Shown: positions 43,206 through 56,452, numbered from the stretch's first letter. The stretch is DNA of 64,000 nucleotides from Vicia villosa (GCF_029867415.1 NC_081181.1:125059042-125123041), one strand, 5' to 3'. Translations and numbers: made by a program. Notes: generated from the sequence alone by a model not told the origin.

Positions 43206-46200
43206 TCGGAAGGCAAAGGATTCACAACACGGGGGTTGGACCTGAAAAGTTTTCCCATACGGGGGAAGGGACCACGGAGACTAGTGACGACTAGACTCGA
43301 TCAAAAGACATAATCACGAAGATGTTGATGCTTGCGAAGCATAAGAATTACATTAATCCCTCAGGCCAAAGGCGGGGTGTAACTCTTCAAGAGCGGCAAT
43401 CGTTCGAATTGCCACACACCAAGTATGGTTATTCAAACGATTGAAAAATGAGATGGGTTGAATGCCCACCCTCATTCGCACTCTAATTTGCACGCAGCAC
43501 ACGGGAAATAACCTCAGAGACAACGATTCTGACGAAGAAAGACATTGCATCTGATCCACGTTGGAGAGAGAAAATGAGACTTCTTTTGGGGATTAAGGAT
43601 ACCAGGTATCGGCACCGTGGCATAAGGAGATTTGTAATGTAGTAGCAGATATCAATTGGAGTTTGTAAGGACAATATTTTATGTGGGGGAGTATCGCCGA
43701 CTTGATTGGGTGCTGATTTGTATTATCTGGCTTATGCTTTGTATGCATGTTTGAATTTTTCTATGGCGTAATGTTCCATTTTGATGGATATGCTACGCTT
43801 TTGAGGATGCAATGTTATATGCAATGGAAACTATATGCAGAGTGCCAAATAATGGCATTAGAGTGATAAACACCAGGGAGAATCCCCTTAATGTTAAGAA
43901 TCATGTGGAGGTGCCAATAGACATTGGACTTTGATTTGTAAGATGCACTTTTCTTTGACTTGAAGAATGATTTCTGACTCCTCACCACGTGCCACTGTTT
44001 GGAGGATTTTCAGCTTAAGGAGATTCCCTTGATTCACCATGTTGGGGATGAGAAATCCAGATAAGGAGCCTTGATTAGGGAAGTAGGACAACTCCTAGGA
44101 GAAATAAACTCCTATGCTTGAGGAATGGAACAAACTCTCGGGAGAAATAAACTCCATACTTGGGGAGAAACCAAGGTTCTAGGAGAAATAAACTCCTATG
44201 ATTAGGGAGAGGACACTAAAACTCAGAAGATCGTGCCCCAAGTTTCATGACCCATGAAGGAAATTGCCCCAGTGGATCCTTGGAGAGATTTGTCAAATCT
44301 CGACGTAACTGCCCCAGATTGGTTGAATTTGAGAGAGATTCCTCGACTCAATTGCTCCAGATATGCCAAATTTGAGAGGTCAAACCTCGATTCAATTGCC
44401 CCTGATTAGGTACATCTTACTAGAATCATCAAGCTTTCTTTGTTTTGAAGTCAAACAAACATGGAAACAACTTTACCACGCTCAACGGAGTCTTCAACCT
44501 CTTCCCCTCAAGGTAATCAAGGAAAGCATTAACTGTTCATGCCCAACGGAGTTCTTTGGATAACTTGCCCCTTGATGGTCAACATTAGAGATGATTAGCT
44601 TTTCCTCCTCGGAGTTCTCAAGTCTCTTGTACTTTGACATGATCAAGTTACTCACTAATTCTCATCCTTGAAAATTTCCATGATGTTAAGCACATATTTG
44701 TATGCAAAAGAATGTTAATTCTAGGAATGATAATTCTAATGCAAAGTGTACGTTAGTCTTGAAGTTGAAAGAAACTTTTTATTGAAATGAGGTTGCGACC
44801 TCTTGTGACTGAATCACTAGTTAACACTACCTCGATTTTTGCATATAGAAGATAAAGCAAGCATACGATACCAACATGGAAATGAGTCTCGCTTCATTGG
44901 GAGTCAGTTAAACGCTATCTCATAGGAGTGTGCTTTCAAAATAACCCTACTTCAATTAGGACTTTTGAGGGTTGTAACTTGGCCAGGTTCATGGTTTTCA
45001 GAAAACAAAGGATTTTAGGCTCAAAATTATTTGGTACCCACCCCCTTCGTGATGTTCTCCATTCCTAGGTTCCATTAACTCGACATGAGTGTTCATTCCT
45101 CACAAGGAATTTGGGATGGTTGAGGAATCAATGAGGTTTTTCGGACATGGCAGTCACTCACTTTCTTATTCTTCTGATTGATCATCACACGACTTTGTTC
45201 CTTTGATGAGGATTTTTATTTTGTAATTCTTGTTTTTCGCTTCTGCTTTCCCTAACTTTTGCCTGGACAAATTCTCTTGAATTTTATTTTGGAGTCCAGC
45301 GGGATGCCCTAACTTTTGCCTAAGTCACTTATTTCAAGTTTTTGACTTAGCGGGCTTTCTTTTTTTTTATTCACTTTTTGAACAAGTCGTGTGATCTTGC
45401 GTTGCTCTCGATTTGTTTGAAATATTGTGACTGCCTCATTCTCTGATTGATGAGGGATAACCATTGAGGCATCGTCCTCTTTTGACCTCTTGATGGAATA
45501 AGGATAATCATTGCGGTTTTGAAATTCCTCAACCTTTTGAAGGATAACCATTGTTGTACCCTTATGTGCACCTTTTGGTGAGTTCTGAACACTCGATCAA
45601 GTTAAATGAACACTACCCTGCCCCAAGGTTAAAATAAGGGTTTTTATGATTAGAAAAGAAACTCCTTCTCCAAGGCTCAAAGGGGTTAACGAGGGTCTAT
45701 CTCCCTTATATCTCCGGTGTTTGGGGATTTGAAACAATGCCTGTACATCCTCAGTAGGGTTTTTTATTCGAAAACACATGATTAGAGATTTTTCATTTTT
45801 ATCTTTCATCATTCTCCCTCAGCTTTTTGCATAAGCAAGCAATTAGTAAAATTGGTATCGTAATGCCAAAACATTTTATGAGTGATAACGAATGGATTAC
45901 TTCAAGACAAACATAGACAATGTATTATGATTTTCATTCAGAAATTAACAAGTTTTTACATGCTATTGATGCTTAAACACACAAATGAAAAATTACAATG
46001 AGAATGCAGTAAGAAACTAAATGGGTGTCGTTGTTGAGGAGACTTGACTCCGTCTGGACTTGTTGAGCTTGAATACTTTCTGCAGTTCCTTCCAAACACT
46101 TCAGATTACTTCAAAAGAGAACTCCAACAAAGTCACCCATGAGTTGTAAACTTTTGCCTTGCTTTAGGGATTCGAGCCATGCGAGTGATGCAATGCTCAA

Positions 46201-47047
46201 GATAAGAGTATGTCTTGCTTATCCCTCGTGCGGGAGCCCCAAATATAGATGTTGGAGAAGTGTTTGCCTTCATAAACGAAAATGATCTTGTATGGTCATC
46301 AAACTCGAGAGAGCTATTTATGGTGAAGAAGACCCAATATTCGTATCTTAACCAATTGAAGTTCTGACAAACGAGGAAGCAACTGGGCATAAGGCCATCA
46401 ATTTGTTTCTTATATTTTTCTCTCTGTTAACAAGCAAGGGCCACTGAGAAGGAAATCATGAGAAAAGGCAACTGAGATATGAAGTAGAACCTTGAGAGTG
46501 AGAAGCGTTATGAAGAACACTCTTGATTACCACACGGAAGAAGATTCTGACGGAGTCACATAGGAATTTGTAATGCTTTTAGGGATTTGAGCAATGCAAA
46601 TGGCGCAATGCTCAAGATAAGAGTACGTCTTGCTTATCCCTCGTGCGGGAGCCCCAAGCATATTCATTGAAGAAGTATTTGCCATCAAACATGGAGGAAC
46701 CTTGCATGGTCACTAAACTTAGAGAAGCTACTTGTTGCAAGGAGAGCTCAAACACCAACTGAAACACCAACCTCCACGGATACAACTGAGCACAAGAACC
46801 TTGAGAATGTGAGATGCTTCTACAGAACACTCTTGATTACCACTTGAAAAAGGTTCTGACAAAGTTGCTCGAGAATTTGTGGTGTTTTTATTATTATCAT
46901 ACCAACGAGTTCAAGGAAGCAGCTTTCTACAAAACAGGAAATACTTGAAATGAGAACACAGAAAGGAAATGATGATTGCCATAGTTGAGGAGACTTGACT
47001 CCTTCTGGGCTTATTTCTTTTTGTGACACTTCATGGAATACGGACAT
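43206..47047 (-). other. Non-coding internal region of element R
   Basis: No coding domain. It matches L's 1301-4700 in reverse over long stretches: the TAGGAG hairpin repeats (44093-44205), a stretch at about 44930-45110, and the duplicated 88-bp block (46163-46253 and 46578-46668). It carries the hairpin array at 45263-45350. Confidence 0.65.
45263..45350 (-). other. Two RNA hairpins of the Ogre 3' array type (element R)
   Basis: Arms at 45320-45327 / 45343-45350 (CTAAGTCA with TGACTTAG) and 45263-45268 / 45294-45299 (CTGGAC with GTCCAG). As in the complete Ogre, each arm pair is followed on the minus strand by GGCAAAAGTTAGGG, and the stem lies after CCCGCT. The loops differ from those at 34172-34311; stem pairing and the flanking words are what is kept. 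Confidence 0.6.
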
Positions 47048-48027
47048 TCACTTGGGCACGGGCATTCCGTTCACCCACATGCTTCCTCCTTGAAGGGTTA
47101 TATGTCTCTCGTCGATCAACTGTTGCACCTTGGATTTGAAAGCGTTGCAGTCCTCGGTTGAGTGCCCTGCTGATCCAGCGTGGTACCCACATTGCACATT
47201 AGGGTCATACCCAGGTGGAAAGGGACGTGGTGGAGGCTTCAGAGATTTGGGAACCACCAATGAGCTTTGAACTAGATATGGCAGAAGTTTAGTGTATGTC
47301 ATAGGAATCTGGTCCAGAGGAGCATTTCTTCGTCCCAAATTACTTCTAGGTGGGTATTCATTCAGATGACCTTGTTGATGATTCTGTTCAGGTGTCTTCT
47401 CCCTTTGATTTGGTTGTGAAACAATCGGAGACTGATGAAGTGGGAAACCTGGAACCCAAGATGGTGCATTTGAAGTAGATCCGACATAGAAGCATTAATC
47501 AATGTCATGGCCAGGTGCCCCAGAATGGAACCGCATCGAGCATTGACATCAAAGTTGGGAGGAAGCTTTTCAGGCGTAGCCAAATCTCGTAGCTCAATCA
47601 ACTGAAGTTCCAGCAAGCGAGGAAGTAACTGAGCATAAGGCAACGAGATAGGATTGAGAACTCTCTGAGGTATCTTAGGCTTTTTCCCACGCATTTGGCC
47701 CCCTTGATTCATTCTAGGGACATGAACAGATTGACGTGGAGATAATGGCACTTGAAATTGAGGGAGAGCTCCCTGAGGCATTCCATGAGTGGAAAGGAAT
47801 CCTATTGGGAAGAAGGAATCAACAACTTCTGTTGCAGCAGCAGGAACAACATCACCTTCCTTCCTTAATACCGTCTTCAGAACTTCCATGACCAAGCTCA
47901 ATTGAGTCTTCAACTGACTATTCTCCTCTTTTAGTGCATCCTGATTACGGACCAAGTCTCGCATCTCCAACATAAGATGACCCATTTGTTCATTCATCTC
48001 ATCCATTTCCTCACGGAGTTGTTCCAT
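47048..48027 (-). pseudogene. gag-like protein with coiled coil and two zinc-knuckle modules, frameshifted and partly deleted (element R)
   Basis: Homologue of 206-1300. From the ATG at 48025-48027 the N-terminal coiled coil and the first P-x-x-Y-A-Q-L-L module are intact. In the first knuckle one base is missing after the first Cys codon (near 47540), and about 120 bp that in L follow the knuckle are gone. The second module (47338-47048) is in another frame and whole, with a knuckle C-x2-H-x5-H-x4-C and a tail GMPVPK. No gag core, protease or RT. L's breaks lie elsewhere, so both copies decayed independently from an open ancestor. Confidence 0.75.
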
Positions 48028-49025
48028 AGTTGATCTTGGAGTTGTGGCGGTGAGAAGTCAAATCTGTTGTTGATCTTGAAATCTGGATAGAAATGGTCCC
48101 ATAAGTCTTTGAAAGAACCATGAAATGCATGATAGTATGAATGCATGTTTCATTTATGAGAGATCCTAAAGTCTTTTCACACACTTTCATTCTTCTTTTT
48201 TGGAATTAAAGCTTCTTTTTTTGTATAGAGTATCTTTTCTTTTCTTTTTTCCTTTTCTATTTCCTTTTTCTTTTTCTCCTTCTTTTTTTTTGGAAATAGA
48301 CTTTAGGATCTTTCATAAATGGAGTGGATAAAACAATGATGTTATGCAATGCAGAGGCATGAGATCAAGGTCCATATAATCTTAGTAACCACTGTACAAT
48401 CCTCTGAATAACTGATACAAGTCAAATGTCACAGGATCAAAGGTCCGACACCTTTTTTAATACCAGGAAAACCAATAGTCATCAACAGAACAGAATAGTC
48501 ACCAACGGTACCTGTCATGTATACCCCACCCCACTCACAGGTGTAGTCTAGGTCAAGGTAGGTCAATGGCTTCCAGCGTTATCAGTTCTCCTGAAACACC
48601 ATCATTGTCGCAAATACATGCCAACAACGGTATCTCATTTGAACCTCGACTGGTCGTGGGTCTCATGATCGCAATCAACAGAACCTGACATTCTGTTGGC
48701 GTCATGACTATCCACTCTGTCCTAGGTATCCTATGTGTCACTCTGGCCTGGGTATTGGGCCTTTTACCTCATAGAACATCCCACCCAACCTGCAAACAGT
48801 GAAAATATATGGTCCCGAAGGGGATCCCAATCCAGTCCAGATGCATGCGAAAATAAACATGATATGCAAGCAGGAAAGTAAACAGGACATGCGAAACATA
48901 AAATAAATACATAAAATAAATAAAGGCACGTATAGACAAAACATAGCACACCCAGTAAATAAACAAACAAACGGATAGGCTAGGATCGACTCACTAAGGA
49001 TGGACCAGCAACAGGTCTAGCAACA
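48028..49025 (-). other. Leader of element R between primer binding site and gag-like frame
   Basis: No coding signal. The part nearest the gag-like ATG matches L's 20-205 in reverse. A T-rich tract lies at about 48230-48295. Confidence 0.55.
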
Positions 49026-49043
49026 TCCCCAGCAGAGTCGCCA
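49026..49043 (-). other. Primer binding site for tRNA-Arg (element R)
   Basis: Minus strand reads TGGCGACTCTGCTGGGGA, two bases after the LTR end. Identical to the sites at 14447 and 24370, so R uses the same tRNA primer as the complete Ogre. Confidence 0.85.
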
Positions 49044-49045
49044 GC

Positions 49046-52000
49046 TGTCGCACGCTCGCGAAAAAATGAACAGAGTCGCCACCAATATATTTATCCCATA
49101 AGGGAAAGGAATATCAGAAAACCTAACAAAGGAAGGAACAGGGTCTTGCGACCAGAGAATCTAGGTACGGGAGTCGGTTACGCAAGGGGAAGGTACTAGC
49201 ACCCCTCACGCCCATCGTACTCGATGGTATCCACCTATGTTTGTTTCTATCTAAAGGGTGTATAACTATGTCTATATCTAAATGCGAAATGAATGCAAAA
49301 TGTAGGGAAAATAAAGAATTGTACTCGCACGGGCCCTACCCCGCTGCCTACGTATCCTTTTCAGGAATCAGAGTTACCGTAGCTCGGCTAAAGATTTTCT
49401 GTTTGTTTTTGTGTTTTTTAGTTGGGCGGAGTTAACGCTCGCGCTCTTGCATAAGGGGACAGCCTAGGATGCAATGGAGCGGAGATAACGGTGCCCTTAG
49501 GTGCCAAAGAGGCAAAAAGAAAAGAGATTGGTTTATGTCTTTTAGGGTAGATGAGTGATGAACAGTTCCCAATACCGGGCCACTCACCACTTTCTCTACT
49601 TTGTTTTAATTTGAACCATTGTTAGGTGTTTTAAATGTTTTTGGTTGGTGTTTTTTAAGGGGAATTAATCTGCGAGTTGAATCACATAAAATGTATAATG
49701 ATCGAGAAGCAGATTAGGGAATGAATCCCACTCACTTCCATCCCATTATTTAATGTTTGAGAAACAGATTAGGGAATGAATCCCACTCATTTCTCTCCCA
49801 TTAATTAATGTTTGAGAAACAGATTAGGGAATGAATCCCACTCATTTCTCTCCCATTAAGTAGTGACCGAGAAACAGATTAGGGAATGAATCCCACTCGT
49901 TTCTATGCCACTAAGCGATTGAGAAATAAATTAGGGAATGAATCCCACTTATTTCTCTATCACCTTCTTATTGTGATTCGCATCTTCCTTTTATTAAGTA
50001 TTTTAAAGAGTTGAAAAGAAAAAGAATGCAATGGGGAACTATATCTAAATTCTAGTCTAAGTTGTCTATACAAGTCTAAATCCTAATGTTAACATGGGGT
50101 AGATTCTAAAAGAAGCATTAAAAGGGTATTAACAAAATAGGCCAAAAATATGGCCAAAAATACAAGCAATAAAATCACACAAGCATCATACAAAGATAAC
50201 ATGGAACTAGCACAAAACAATTCAAGCATTGATGCAAAATTACACTAAAATACTACTATTTTTATGGGTTTTATTGGTATTGAGGGAATTCCAATTCAAG
50301 TCTAAATTGCACTTAAAGAACCTACATTCTCATAAGCCTAAACTAGTATTTTTATTGTTTTTATGGAGGAGAAGTCAAAAGATTAATGTCAAAATCAACC
50401 TAAAAAATTCTACTATTTTTATGTGCCTTTTTTAATGTCAAGGTTAACCTAGAAACTACCATTTTTTATAAGCCTAAACTAGCATTTTTTTTATGAGTTT
50501 TTATGTCGACGATCACCTAAAAATCTAACAAAATATTGAAGGTTTTATCATGTTTTAATCAACTAAAAATAATAGAAAAAAACTTTTGTGAAATAAACCT
50601 AAATCTACACATGAATTAATGGATTAGGGGGGTTTAATGAATGAAATCAGGGTGCAGTATCAGTAAACAGACGCAGGGCCCAGTACCATTGGCCCAGAGG
50701 TTTTTTGTTGTTGTTCAGATTTTTATGTCCAAAAAGAGTGTTACAGGCCTATGGGGGTGTATATACAGATTCGGCCCAGGGAATTATTTTTGTACAGATT
50801 CAATGCATTATTCAGATTTTATCACTCATTCAATTTCCATTAACCCTAGTTAATTCAATTAACTATATCATTTCATTCCAATTAATCACTAATCAAACAC
50901 ATTCAAACCTTAGGCTACTCAATTAAATCGTAAAAACTTTATGATAATTAACACATTAATTTTTGGAAAGAAATTAGAAAGGGATTAGGTCAAAATGTGT
51001 GACCTTTGAAGTTGTTCTCTAACTCTCCCTCTCTATCTCACCGGCGCCGCGGATATTCTTCTCCGATGAGGATCCGTCGCTGCAGCCAATCATGCATCCT
51101 CTTCATCTTCTCAGTTCGTTTTCCTCTGCTTCTCTCAATTGGCTGCGGCTCCTCCGATTTCTCCTCCGGCCATCACCATGAGCGTACTCTCGTCTCCGCT
51201 TCATGCTCTCTCGTCTCGCGTTCCCCCCTCTCAAACATAGAAAATCAGTCCTCAAACTCTCTCTGCTTTCGATCTTGTTCGCTCTCACTTCTCCGAATTC
51301 ATTTCTCTTATCTCTGTTTCTTCATTTTTTGTTGTTGTTGCGAGATTACGAGACAGTTGCGATGATGATTGAAATTGATGCGTGATGGAGATTTGTGAAT
51401 CGCGTTGATTGAAGCTCAGTAGCGTGATGAATCTTTTTGTGACGTTGCTCAAGATTGAAGGATGAAGGTGGACATGGCGAAGATTGATGATTGTGCGTTG
51501 CGAAAGGTTTTACGATGATGAAGATTGTGGTTGTGGCGGTGATGGTTTTCGGTGATGATGAAGCTATGAAGAGTGTCCGAATCGGTGAAAGATGAGATGA
51601 AGATTTTGTTACATTTTTTTCTCTGAAATTCTGTTACAAATCTTTCTTCTTCTTCTGTTGGTGAATATGAATGATGAAGAAGGTTGGTGAAGTGAGGATT
51701 ATGGCGATTTTGTGATGAAGATTGAAGAAGGTGAATGAATTCGGTGGATTAGGGTGAAGAAATGGTGGATAAGGATATGATGAAGATGATGCGTTGAAGA
51801 CTAGGGCGGTTCAGAGGTGAAGAAAGAGTGGTCAAGATTGAGAGAAGGTTATTATGAATGAAGAATCGTGTGTAGAGCCTCTTTGAAGGGTGGTGGTTCT
51901 GATTATATAGGTTTCAAGGTTAGTTACTTCTGAGAATTTCTGTTATGAATCTGTTTCTTCTCCTCTTCTTTTCTGCTCCGAAATTCTGTTATCATTCAGT

Positions 52001-53570
52001 CGCCACTCTGCTTCTTCCCTTTTCTGTTACAGTTAAGTGAATCTGTTAGGTTATGGTTAGGGATGTTTGGGAAAGGTTAGTTATGTTGTAACTGAATTGG
52101 TGAAAGGGCTGAAGGTTAGAAACAGTTAGTTGCAGTTTATTAGGATGTGAAATTCTGTTTTGGTATTTTGGTGGAATGTTTTTGACGTTGGATTTTCGAG
52201 CGCTGCTATATATTGAGTTAACTTGGAAATGGTTTTTGTAACTGTGAGAATTGGTATGGCTGATTAAGTGAAATGTTTTTCTTTGCTGATAAGAACTTGT
52301 GACGAGCGCCTATGGGTTGAACTTGCAGTGTTACTTTGGCTTGACATATGCGTCAGATTGATGCTGCCGGTTCTCTGTTTTTCCTTTTATATTGCTGCAC
52401 GTTTCTCCCCTTTTTCTTTTGTGATGCTGAATGATGTTATCTGCCTTTGATCATGTAGGTTTAAATTACTTTGGCAGTGGATTGGTGTGATTGGACATGA
52501 GGCGTCTTGAAGACCGATGAGTAGCATCCATTGACATCTTTGGGTGAAGCTTCAAATGTTGCAGAATGTCGGATTAAAGGATAGCGGAGCATGAAGAAAG
52601 CCTTAGGATTAGATCTTCCTTACTTGTTTCCTTTATGGATTTTCTTGAAACTTGTACTTGAATTTTGCAATGGATACAAGGAGAGTTAGGATCTGTAGAT
52701 GTGTGTATGAACAGGATGGTGTATATTTGGATTTTTGGATATGTGTATGGTCTTTGTATATTTTTTTGTAACGTGAAGGATTTTAAAATGGATAGTAGGC
52801 TTGTAAGGGTGGGTTTTTGTAGCGAATAATGGCCTTTTAGTTTTTCTTGTAGAATTTGTTAGAGTGTATGAATGTTTAAATATATGGGCCTTGGATCCCT
52901 TGAATGTGTAGATTTTGAATGAATGGATGACAAACTTGTATGATACGAACCATCTTCGACATGAACCTTGAACTGTGTTAAGATGAAATCTCAATCACAA
53001 CTCGTACACGTACTCCTTTAATTCCACCATTGTGTGCATTTCAGTTTTTGATAAGTTGAAACACAATTGACCTCATATTCCATTACTTGAATCCAAAGTT
53101 TAAGCTAACTCATACTTGGAAACAAAACACCTGATAAGCGCGCTTCTTTAACTTTGATGTAATCACCCTTTTTCAATTGTATCATGATGTATGCTGTACA
53201 ACTCACACAAGCCAAAATATTGAATTGATAGCCCATATAACTCTTGTCCATCCAAAATCCTTTCTCAATTGTTGGACACAACCTCAGATGAAAATCAAGT
53301 TTGAAATATTGAAGGAGAGATGTTTAGGATAGCCCTAAGACCAAACTCGAACATAAGAGATTGAAACCCTAATTCCACAGTACCATGTTCAAATAAGAAT
53401 CAAATGAACCAAGCTTGAGTGAGGTAGAACCCCCAATCTCCAAGATTCTTGATCCCTAGTTAAATTTAATGATGCATGATGCGTCAGATGGCCTAATGGA
53501 GGTATGCAGATGAGATGCAACTCTTAAGCCAGTTAAAAGCAAAAGGGTAGGACAAATTTGGGGTATGACA
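49046..53570 (-). mobile_element. 5' LTR of element R (4525 bp)
   Basis: Minus strand starts TGTCATACCCCAAATTTGTC at 53570 and ends GCGAGCGTGCGACA at 49046. Aligns with L's LTR at both ends and in the array of 55-bp units (49700-49965). A TATA-like TATATAAT lies at about 51903-51910. The pyrimidine- and ATGATGAA-rich stretches around 51000-51900 correspond to L's 8400-9100; I do not count the open frames there as genes. Confidence 0.88.
51904..51910 (-). promoter_or_regulatory. Candidate TATA box in the LTR of element R
   Basis: Minus strand CTATATAATC, at a position like the TATA motif of L. Confidence 0.4.
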
Positions 53571-54158
53571 ATAGGCGTTTGAAAAGATGACCGTTGGGAG
53601 CATTTAATGCGTTGCGTGATCCGTACAACATTGCATTTAATGTTTCACTCTTTTGTCAACTACCTCGAGCCTTGCTTTAACTGTGTCTACTGACGTTGCC
53701 TTTAATAGCTTCTAACGTTCCTTTTGTCAGTCAGTGTAGCCTGCCATCTTGTACTTGCTTCTGATATGATGTTTGTGTAAACAACGTTTGAATATCATTT
53801 GAGTCAAACAGCTTGGTGCAGAGCATCTTCTTGTCTTCTGACCTTGAAGTGCTTCTAGCGTGATACCATGAGAACTTCAGTGCTTCTGCTTCTGATCTCA
53901 AGTTCTTCTGATGCTTCAATAGACCATGTTCTGATTCTGCTTGACCATCTTCTGATGTCTTGCGAGAGCATGTTCTGATGTTGCATACTTGAACCTTCTG
54001 AGTCAGTGCTTCTTGCGCTGATTTTGTGCATACTCTTTGTATATTTCCTGAAATGGAAATTGCATAGAATTAGAGTACCATATTATCTCAAGCAAAATTC
54101 ATATACATTGTTATCATCAAAACTAATAATATTGATCAGAACAAATCTTGTTCTAACA
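53571..54158 (-). mobile_element. 3' LTR of the copia element, first 588 bp
   Basis: Starts TGTTAGAACAAGATTTG on the minus strand after the polypurine tract. Cut by R at 53571; the bases ATAGG at 53571-53575 would be R's target duplication, whose other copy is outside the window. Confidence 0.75.
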
Positions 54159-54180
54159 ATCTCCCCCTTTTTGATGATGA
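54159..54180 (-). other. Polypurine tract of the copia element
   Basis: Minus strand reads TCATCATCAAAAAGGGGGAG followed by AT and the LTR. A second very similar word (minus strand GACAAAAAGGGGGAGAAAAT) is at about 55023-55043. Confidence 0.75.
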
Positions 54181-55212
54181 CAAAAACATATATAAATGAT
54201 ATGAATTTGCAATCAGAATATCAGACGGCTAAAGACAATTACACATTTATAGCATAAGCATATAAACACAGTGTGTGAATAAGTCTCCCCCTGAGATTAA
54301 CAATCCCCCCTGAGATAAATAATCTTCCCCTGAAATAAATACTGGAAGAAATTTATAAATAAAGGACTTCCCTGAGTATTTTCCATTTCAGTTGAGACGA
54401 TCACATATGCTTAGATCTTCAGAACATTCAGAGCTTCTGCTTCTTGCTTCCATAGGACAGCTTTAGAGCTTTGAATTTCTTCTTGAATCATTGCATGCTA
54501 GATTGTATCAGAACATTGTTGAATGTACCAGAGCATCATCAGAGCATCTCTACATCCTGAAATGTTTCAGAACAAACTAAACGAAAAAAGTCAGAGCATG
54601 AATGAATCATAACATAAGATATGTATCAGAGCATATAGTATGTGTCAGAGCATAAAACAATTGCATTAGAACACATAAAAATGCATCAGAACATAAAATA
54701 TGTATCAGAGCACATAGAAAAAAAATGTATTAGAACATATAAAGAGCAAGAATGTGTTAGAGCATATTCTATCACAAGAATATCAGAACATTCTTCCTTC
54801 TTGCTTCTGATCTTGAAGCTTCACAGCACTCAGCCTGCTTCAATTTCCATGAGCTTGTTTCTATATAGAATTGCTTTTCCCCATGTCTTTGCTTCTCATG
54901 TTGAGCTTTTTAGAATGTCTTCAATCCTGCAAAACACTCAAAGACATAGAACTTGCAAATTCTGTTAGAAATGTGGAGACTTACTCCCAGCAACTGATAA
55001 TAAAAATCAGATCATTTATCACATTTTCTCCCCCTTTTTGTCATAACATCAAAAAGCATAAAAGATTCAGATGAAAAAGACAAACAATATGAGAGAAGAT
55101 AAAAGATAATTTTCATTGATTCAATCAGAAGAATTATCAGAAGATACAAAAGGGAGATGCAAAGAAGACAAATGCAAGAAAAAGGAGACAACAAAGACAC
55201 AAAAGACTACGA
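54181..55212 (-). other. Non-coding spacer between the extra ORF and the polypurine tract (copia element)
   Basis: No coding signal. Between about 54500 and 54790 short words TCAGAGCAT / TCAGAACAT recur irregularly with AT-rich spacers. Contains the second polypurine-like word at 55023-55043. Confidence 0.5.
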
Positions 55213-56452
55213 CTAGCCTAGCTTAGACATAATTTTGGCCAACATGTCATGAATCCCAGCAGTGCTTTCATTCTGCTTCTTCATGAAGTCTCTGAATTCT
55301 TCATGTGCTTGATCATGCTTATCCAGGCGAGAATCAAGAACTTCTTGATTCTGTTGAAGAGCCTTGATAGCGTTCACCAGAGCAGATGGTTCAGCAGAAG
55401 AAGATTCACGGCTATCATTCAGAAGGATAGCATTACCAGCAACAACATCTACAGTGAGAATATCATCTTCAGCATCTTCCATCTTAACATCTGAGTCTGA
55501 CTCAGAAACAACTTCAGCATATTCTGGATCAGGGATCTCAGAATCTTCATTCTCCAAGGCTTGAAGAATCTCAGCAAGATTCTTTGGAGGAACGGGAGCA
55601 GCAACTTTTGAAGGATAGACAACTTCAAGAATAACCATATCTGGTGCTTCCTCAGAAGGATTCATCCTTAACCAGTTGAATAACCATTGGAAGTCTCCAG
55701 TCACAACCGGATATTGAGGCTTCCAAACAACCATAGTCAGACATGGTTCATCTTCCAACTCATCAGTGAACTTCTTCTCCTCAAGAACTCTACAGCTTCT
55801 GATGGAATGATAGTACTTGCCATCATCAAGATCCAAGTAGTAACCAGAAGATCCAGATGCTCCAGCAACACATCTTCTCTGGATTTTCAGTGCATCATTC
55901 CAAGACTCTCTTCTAAAGCGATTCCATAGCCTCCGAGTAGCAACATGATCCAGCTTGGAGTCATAAGCAGCTCTCAGAACTTCCATTCTATTTTTGAACT
56001 TTAAGCTGAACAGAGCAAAATCAATAGGAATGGTGGGTTTAGGAGGGTTAAAAGTAAAGCAAAAGTCAGGGTAAAGAAGAGAATAGGGGTTGGATTCTCT
56101 GTCAGGTAAGGAAAGAGTATCAGAAGGTGGAGATTTTGTGGTGAGGGTGGATGAAGAGGGGATATCAGAAGGTGTTAGGGGACAAACGTTTAGTGGTTGG
56201 GGGTTAAGAATAACAGGAGAAGGAGGTGGTTGGATACTGTTTGGGATGGTGAGAGTATTCTGAGGGTCAGGAGAAGGAGGCTTTGGCTTAGAGGAACTGC
56301 TAGCTCTTAAAGCACGAAAAGTATCCCTGATGCGCTTTTCTCGATATTCCTTGGAATTTACTTTGACAGGATCATAAGTAATCTTCTGCTTCTTAGCTTG
56401 CTTAGCTTCTTCTTCTAAAGCTTTTCTCTTCAGCCTTGCTTCTTTCTTCTTC
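55213..56452 (-). pseudogene. Extra (envelope-like) ORF of the copia element, C-terminal part
   Basis: The frame is open from the solo LTR boundary at 56452 to the stop at 55213, although its first ATG is only at 55984-55986. It has a basic stretch, a Pro/Ser-rich linker, a compact middle domain (VLRAAYDSKLDHVATRRLW...), an acidic stretch and a C-terminal coiled coil (QNQEVLDSRLDKHDQAHEEF). SIRE-type copia elements carry such a third ORF between pol and 3' LTR; its function is unknown and the name envelope-like rests on position. The frame is the same as at 60278 upstream of the solo LTR, apart from two in-frame TAG codons at the junction. Confidence 0.6.

Larger units (their letters stand above)
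41703..53570 (-). mobile_element. Element R: non-autonomous Ogre-like element on the minus strand, interrupted in its 3' LTR by L
   Basis: Read on the minus strand: 5' LTR 53570-49046, primer binding site 49043-49026, internal region down to 41795, polypurine tract, and the first 92 bp of the 3' LTR at 41794-41703, where L is inserted. The rest of the 3' LTR must lie left of the window. The complete internal region is only 7251 bp and codes for nothing but a broken gag-like protein, so R needs proteins from another Ogre. Confidence 0.87.

Noticed and set aside
51006..51385. Open frames of 60-119 codons in R's LTR
   Set aside because: Low-complexity Ser/Arg/Leu composition from CTC/TCT-rich DNA, not conserved in L's LTR.
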